From NCBI RefSeq assembly GCF_008107635.1, contig NZ_SDGZ01000007.1:1-34478 (forward strand): a stretch of DNA of 34,478 nucleotides, given 5' to 3'. This DNA is from Weissella muntiaci (GTDB lineage: Bacteria; Bacillota; Bacilli; Lactobacillales; Lactobacillaceae). Positions 31,702 to 34,478 of this stretch are shown here, one piece after another. Below the pieces are notes generated by a model. That model worked only from the letters and a program-made list of their open reading frames with translations, did no database searches and was not told the origin of the DNA. The position numbers were made by a program, and so were the translations under genes. Each line of letters begins with the position of its first letter. Within the stretch, counting starts at the first letter, position 1.

Positions 31702-32298
31702 TTAGTCATTCAATAATTTCTTTAGAATTTGGTCGATTTGCTCATAAGTTGACTGGATTGGGCCGTTATTATCAACCACAAAATCGGCTAATAATTGCTT
31801 CTGCGCCAAAGGCATTTGAGCCGCAACTCGTTGTTTAGCCTCCGCAAGCGATAAATCGTTTCGCTTCATTAATCTCTCAAGCTGTTTTTCTTCTGTAACC
31901 ACCACTACAATAACTTTTTGGGCTCCAGCATGATTATTAGTTTCATATAGTAATGGCAGGTCCAAGATTACCAATTGTTCCCCTGCTATTCGATAATGTT
32001 CAGCTTGCGCCTCCATCTCGGCATATACATATGGATGCGTAATTGCATTAAGTTTTTCCAACAATGTACGATTACCAAAAACAAGCTTGCCCAATGTTTT
32101 TCGATCAAGCTCACCTGTCTCATTAATCACTGCATCACCGAAGGCCACCCGAATTTCATCAAGCGCTGGCTTACCTACTGCAACAACTTCGCGAGCAATA
32201 ACATCAGCGTCAATGATTGGAATTCCTTGCTTTCTCAAATAGCCAGCAACCGTTGACTTACCCGTGGCAATGCCCCCGGTTAATCCCACTTTAATCAT
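31702..32298 (-). CDS. coaE: Dephospho-CoA kinase (CoaE)
   Basis: 198 residues. CoaE phosphorylates dephospho-CoA in the last step of coenzyme A synthesis. The product begins MIKVGLTGGIATGKSTVAG with the P-loop GGIATGKST. IPIIDADVIAREVV and VVLDLPLLYET-like segments (LVILDLPLLYE) follow. Start ATG 32298 lies one base past the mutM stop, with GGAG 10 bases upstream; the longer frame to 32409 runs inside mutM and is not expected. The mutM-coaE pairing is common in lactic acid bacteria. Dephospho-CoA, its substrate, is also used by CitG in this window. Confidence 0.92.
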   Translation of the reverse strand: MIKVGLTGGIATGKSTVAGYLRKQGIPIIDADVIAREVVAVGKPALDEIRVAFGDAVINETGELDRKTLGKLVFGNRTLLEKLNAITHPYVYAEMEAQAEHYRIAGEQLVILDLPLLYETNNHAGAQKVIVVVVTEEKQLERLMKRNDLSLAEAKQRVAAQMPLAQKQLLADFVVDNNGPIQSTYEQIDQILKKLLND

Positions 32299-32299
32299 C

Positions 32300-33133
32300 T
32301 CAATGTTTCTCCACTTGGCAATGCGGGCAAAATGTCGTACCACGCTGTGCAACTTTAATTTTTTCCAATGGTGTTCCACAACGTAGGCACGGTTGTCCGA
32401 CACGTCCATAAACTTTCAGTTCATTCTGAAAACTTCCCGCCTCTCCAAAGGCATTTGTAAACGAATGCACCGTCGTCCCATGATGCTCGGTCGCGTAAGC
32501 CAATTCCGTAATGATATTCTCCCGTAGAATTGCCATTTCTTCAGGCGTCACCAAATTTGCTGGAGTTTTAGGATGTAATTTGCTCTGCCACAATGTTTCG
32601 TCAACATAGATATTTCCGAGGCCAGCAATATGCTTTTGATCTAGTAAAAATGGTTTTAAGCGCATCCGACTATGCTTAAATTCATCAAGCATATACTCCA
32701 AGGTCAACGAACTCTCAGTTGGCTCTGGGCCAATCGATGCCAAACCATTAACCTGCATAACTTTGTCACTGTCAGTTAGGACCATCCGTCCAAACTTTCG
32801 CGTATCACGGTAGAACAAGTCCACACCATCGTTTAAATGGAAGGTTACTAGGTCATGCTTACCCGGTTCAGTTCCCGCCGGTGCGGTGTAGTAAGCTCCC
32901 TCCATTCGCAAATGGGATACCATTGATAGATCATCAGAGAAGTTGAAAATTAGATACTTCCCGCGCCTTCCAATGCTCTCAATCTTTTTACCACTTAGTG
33001 CTTTGTTAAATAATTCCGGATCCATTCCGCTAATGATCCTGTCCCAACGGACTTCTGTACTAATGATGTCTTTGCCGACAACAAGACGCTCTAACCCGCG
33101 CCGTACCGTTTCAACTTCTGGTAGCTCTGGCAT
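32300..33133 (-). CDS. mutM: Formamidopyrimidine-DNA glycosylase (MutM/Fpg)
   Basis: 277 residues. MutM excises 8-oxoguanine and formamidopyrimidines and cuts the abasic site. The N-terminus MPELPEVETVRRGL supplies the catalytic Pro and Glu. The beta-lysine is in GRRGKYLIF. The helix-two-turn-helix region has the motif AGLGNIYVDETLW. The C-terminal zinc finger CLRC...CPHC with RGTTF provides DNA-binding Arg. Length is normal. Start ATG 33133 has GGGAGG 9 bases upstream. polA, often upstream of mutM, is absent here. Confidence 0.95.
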   Translation of the reverse strand: MPELPEVETVRRGLERLVVGKDIISTEVRWDRIISGMDPELFNKALSGKKIESIGRRGKYLIFNFSDDLSMVSHLRMEGAYYTAPAGTEPGKHDLVTFHLNDGVDLFYRDTRKFGRMVLTDSDKVMQVNGLASIGPEPTESSLTLEYMLDEFKHSRMRLKPFLLDQKHIAGLGNIYVDETLWQSKLHPKTPANLVTPEEMAILRENIITELAYATEHHGTTVHSFTNAFGEAGSFQNELKVYGRVGQPCLRCGTPLEKIKVAQRGTTFCPHCQVEKH

Positions 33134-33312
33134 TACTCTCTTCCTCCCTTATGAACAAAGGCTTTGAGATTTTAACGCTCACTCGAACGCTCATTTTTGA
33201 TTTTTATGAACTCAAAGTTTGTGAAATTAGCTTCCCTCAATAAATATCGCTAGGGTTATTGTATCAAATAATGAAAGTTTGACCTAATTCAAGCTGGAAT
33301 TTATTATGCAGA

Positions 33313-33354
33313 AAATAAGCCACATTAACTAGTATCAAAACTAATTAATGTGGC
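33313..33354 (-). terminator. Terminator after the 40-residue peptide gene
   Basis: GCCACATTAA.TAGT pairs with ACTA.TTAATGTGGC (15-bp arms with one mismatch) around a 6-base loop, followed by TTATTTTC on the minus strand. Confidence 0.75.
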
Positions 33355-33399
33355 CCATTGATTATTAGGATTAAGGAAAACAATTAATTACTAACTTAT

Positions 33400-33522
33400 T
33401 TATCCAAACAAACTCTGCAAAACATCTGTAAAAATTTGAAATGGTATCATCAGGAAACTGAAGAGCATCTCAATTATTCCTTCTAAAAATGTATTTGCAA
33501 CTTGAAAAAATGTATCAAGCAT
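33400..33522 (-). CDS. Acidic amphipathic 40-residue peptide, function unknown
   Basis: Begins MLDTFFQVANTFLEGIIEML and ends TDVLQSLFG. GAGG lies 9 bases before ATG 33522, the gene starts 42 bases after the TraX-family stop, and a terminator follows about 45 bases past its own stop, so it is very likely expressed. Polar residues fall at 3, 7, 10, 11, 14, 18, 22, 29, 32, 33, 36 and 37, which puts them on one narrow face of a helix; all others are hydrophobic. It has four acidic residues and no Lys or Arg, unlike most bacteriocins. One Pro (27) may bend the helix. It could be a surface-active (PSM-like) or membrane-curvature peptide, or a substrate or partner of TraX. Confidence 0.6.
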   Translation of the reverse strand: MLDTFFQVANTFLEGIIEMLFSFLMIPFQIFTDVLQSLFG

Positions 33523-33564
33523 TTTCAGCTACCTCGAATTCTTTTCTTTATATTGCAAAAAAAC

Positions 33565-34350
33565 TTATTTTGGAAACAGCAAAGTTGCCGCTATATAAAG
33601 TATCGCTATGTGCGTAGGGTAAAATACATAAAAGAACCATTTGCTCTTCTTGCCTTGCTCACCATTATAGAAATAGATAAATGGTGCAGCAAATATCGTC
33701 ATCCATGTTATTCCGTCGTGAACATACAGAAGAGTAGATAATCCAAATAACAACATGACTAATGCTTGAATTTTGGTGTTTCCGCGTGTCCAATGGAAAA
33801 GGACACCTAGTAGCATGAAGGGCAGCCCTCCCTCAACTGTTAGGAACGACGGAACAAAAATCATATATGTTCTAAGTAGTGTCATATCATTCAGTGACAT
33901 TAATGCGAAGATTCCTAAGCTAGCAACTATGAGTATGAGCAACGCTCCCAGCGCAAACATAAACATTTTTGTATTTTGCTTAGGATGGGATAGACCATCA
34001 ACAATCCACATAAGCGATAAACTCAAGAATAATGTTCCAAAAATTGAATTAATTAAAACTATGTGCGGATTTGGTAGGTATAGTTGAAGCACAAGCTCCA
34101 TCATGCTTGTGATCCAGAATCCAACTAATAGATTTCTAAGATACCCAAATTTACTATGTGTGTAATAATATCCTTCAGCAGCCAAGAACAAGAAAATTGG
34201 TGCAACGACTCTCCCAATCATTGTAAATGCTGTCGGTATACCCACGTAATAAAACATTTCATGAATATGATCTACCACCATGAGCAGTATTCCAATTACC
34301 TTCAAACCAAATGAGGTAATCCCCCATCGCCCATCTACTTTTGAAAACAT
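33565..34350 (-). CDS. TraX-family membrane protein (putative acyltransferase)
   Basis: 261 residues with about eight membrane segments. TraX motifs are seen as GLKVIGILLMVVDHIHEMF near the N-terminus, MIGRVVAPIFLFLAAEGYYYTHSKFGYLRNL, and the C-terminal FYVFYPTHIAILYI. In the F plasmid TraX acetylates the N-terminus of pilin; chromosomal homologues in Firmicutes lack a proven substrate. Start ATG 34350 has GAGAGG 6 bases upstream, so the frame back to 34404 is not used. A perfect TATAAT lies at 34382-34387. The 40-residue peptide gene follows in the same transcript. Confidence 0.82.
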   Translation of the reverse strand: MFSKVDGRWGITSFGLKVIGILLMVVDHIHEMFYYVGIPTAFTMIGRVVAPIFLFLAAEGYYYTHSKFGYLRNLLVGFWITSMMELVLQLYLPNPHIVLINSIFGTLFLSLSLMWIVDGLSHPKQNTKMFMFALGALLILIVASLGIFALMSLNDMTLLRTYMIFVPSFLTVEGGLPFMLLGVLFHWTRGNTKIQALVMLLFGLSTLLYVHDGITWMTIFAAPFIYFYNGEQGKKSKWFFYVFYPTHIAILYIAATLLFPK

Positions 34351-34381
34351 TTTTAACCTCTCCCTTTTCGACTTTAGTAGA

Positions 34382-34387
34382 ATTATA
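34382..34387 (-). promoter_or_regulatory. -10 box of the TraX-peptide unit
   Basis: A perfect TATAAT on the minus strand, 31 bases before the start. No convincing -35 is present. Bases 34400-34478 hold a T-rich run after GC-rich sequence, perhaps the terminator of a gene beyond the edge. Confidence 0.4.
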
Positions 34388-34478
34388 GTTTCATTTCCAA
34401 ACATATAACCTTACAAAAGTGTAATAAAAAAGACCCGCTAAGCAGAAATCAATTTGCTGATGTGAACCCCGTAAGTTG

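Noticed and set aside
33174-33193. Direct repeat AACGCTCA upstream of mutM as a regulatory site
   Set aside because: Only two short copies 12 bases apart, with no match to a known operator and no second promoter sharing them.

Overview
The window looks like chromosomal DNA of a lactic acid bacterium of the Lactobacillaceae, most likely a Weissella, Leuconostoc or Oenococcus relative. The grounds are moderate A+T content, strong GGAGG ribosome sites, a KxYKxGKxW secretion signal, a citrate lyase cluster with a CitI-type regulator, separate citX and citG, and a dnaB-dnaI helicase-loader pair beside coaE and mutM. Genus is an inference from gene content; no 16S gene is present. Almost all genes lie on the minus strand. 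Only the citI regulator, a TetR regulator, a YitT gene and an IS remnant are on the plus strand.

Bases 1-2275 are accessory and partly decayed. They hold the 5' part of a repeat-rich surface protein that runs off the left edge (45-bp repeats), a gene broken by an in-frame TAG, a short frame that overlaps it, and a degenerate IS3-type transposase fragment. Bases 2276-6140 carry a ClC chloride/proton antiporter, a tautomerase followed by an alpha/beta hydrolase with an Asp nucleophile, and a Nudix hydrolase.

Bases 6144-15700 are the citrate/malate region. citC-citD-citE-citF-citX-citG plus a translationally coupled alpha/beta hydrolase form one minus-strand operon. citI diverges from citC. A second minus-strand unit, mae (malic enzyme or oxaloacetate decarboxylase) and an AEC-type carrier, lies beyond it. 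Together they would take up the acid, split citrate to acetate and oxaloacetate, and decarboxylate oxaloacetate to pyruvate. The cit and mae promoters have the same architecture (TTTACW, 17 bp, TAAAAT). They also share an ungapped 28-bp AT-rich block, 22 of 28 identical, in the same register against the -35 box. This is a good candidate for the CitI operator.

Bases 15755-19700 hold a GNAT enzyme, a flavin disulfide oxidoreductase lacking the usual His-Glu dyad, small proteins, a tRNA-Lys gene, and an unusual promoter-to-terminator unit of about 300 bases with two degenerate tRNA-like elements. Bases 19706-25187 hold a TetR regulator (possibly leaderless), a YitT protein, a YidC insertase without a lipobox cysteine, an APC amino acid permease and a nucleoid-associated protein. 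Bases 25194-33133 hold an ArlRS-like two-component system, a YibE/YibF pair, dnaI, dnaB, coaE and mutM in close succession.

The right end carries a TraX-family membrane protein. A 40-residue acidic, lysine- and arginine-free amphipathic peptide gene follows it and has its own terminator. This pair, the tRNA-like transcription unit and the shared cit/mae operator are the most interesting items. Known-family functions below rest on motif recognition by eye; no database search was run.
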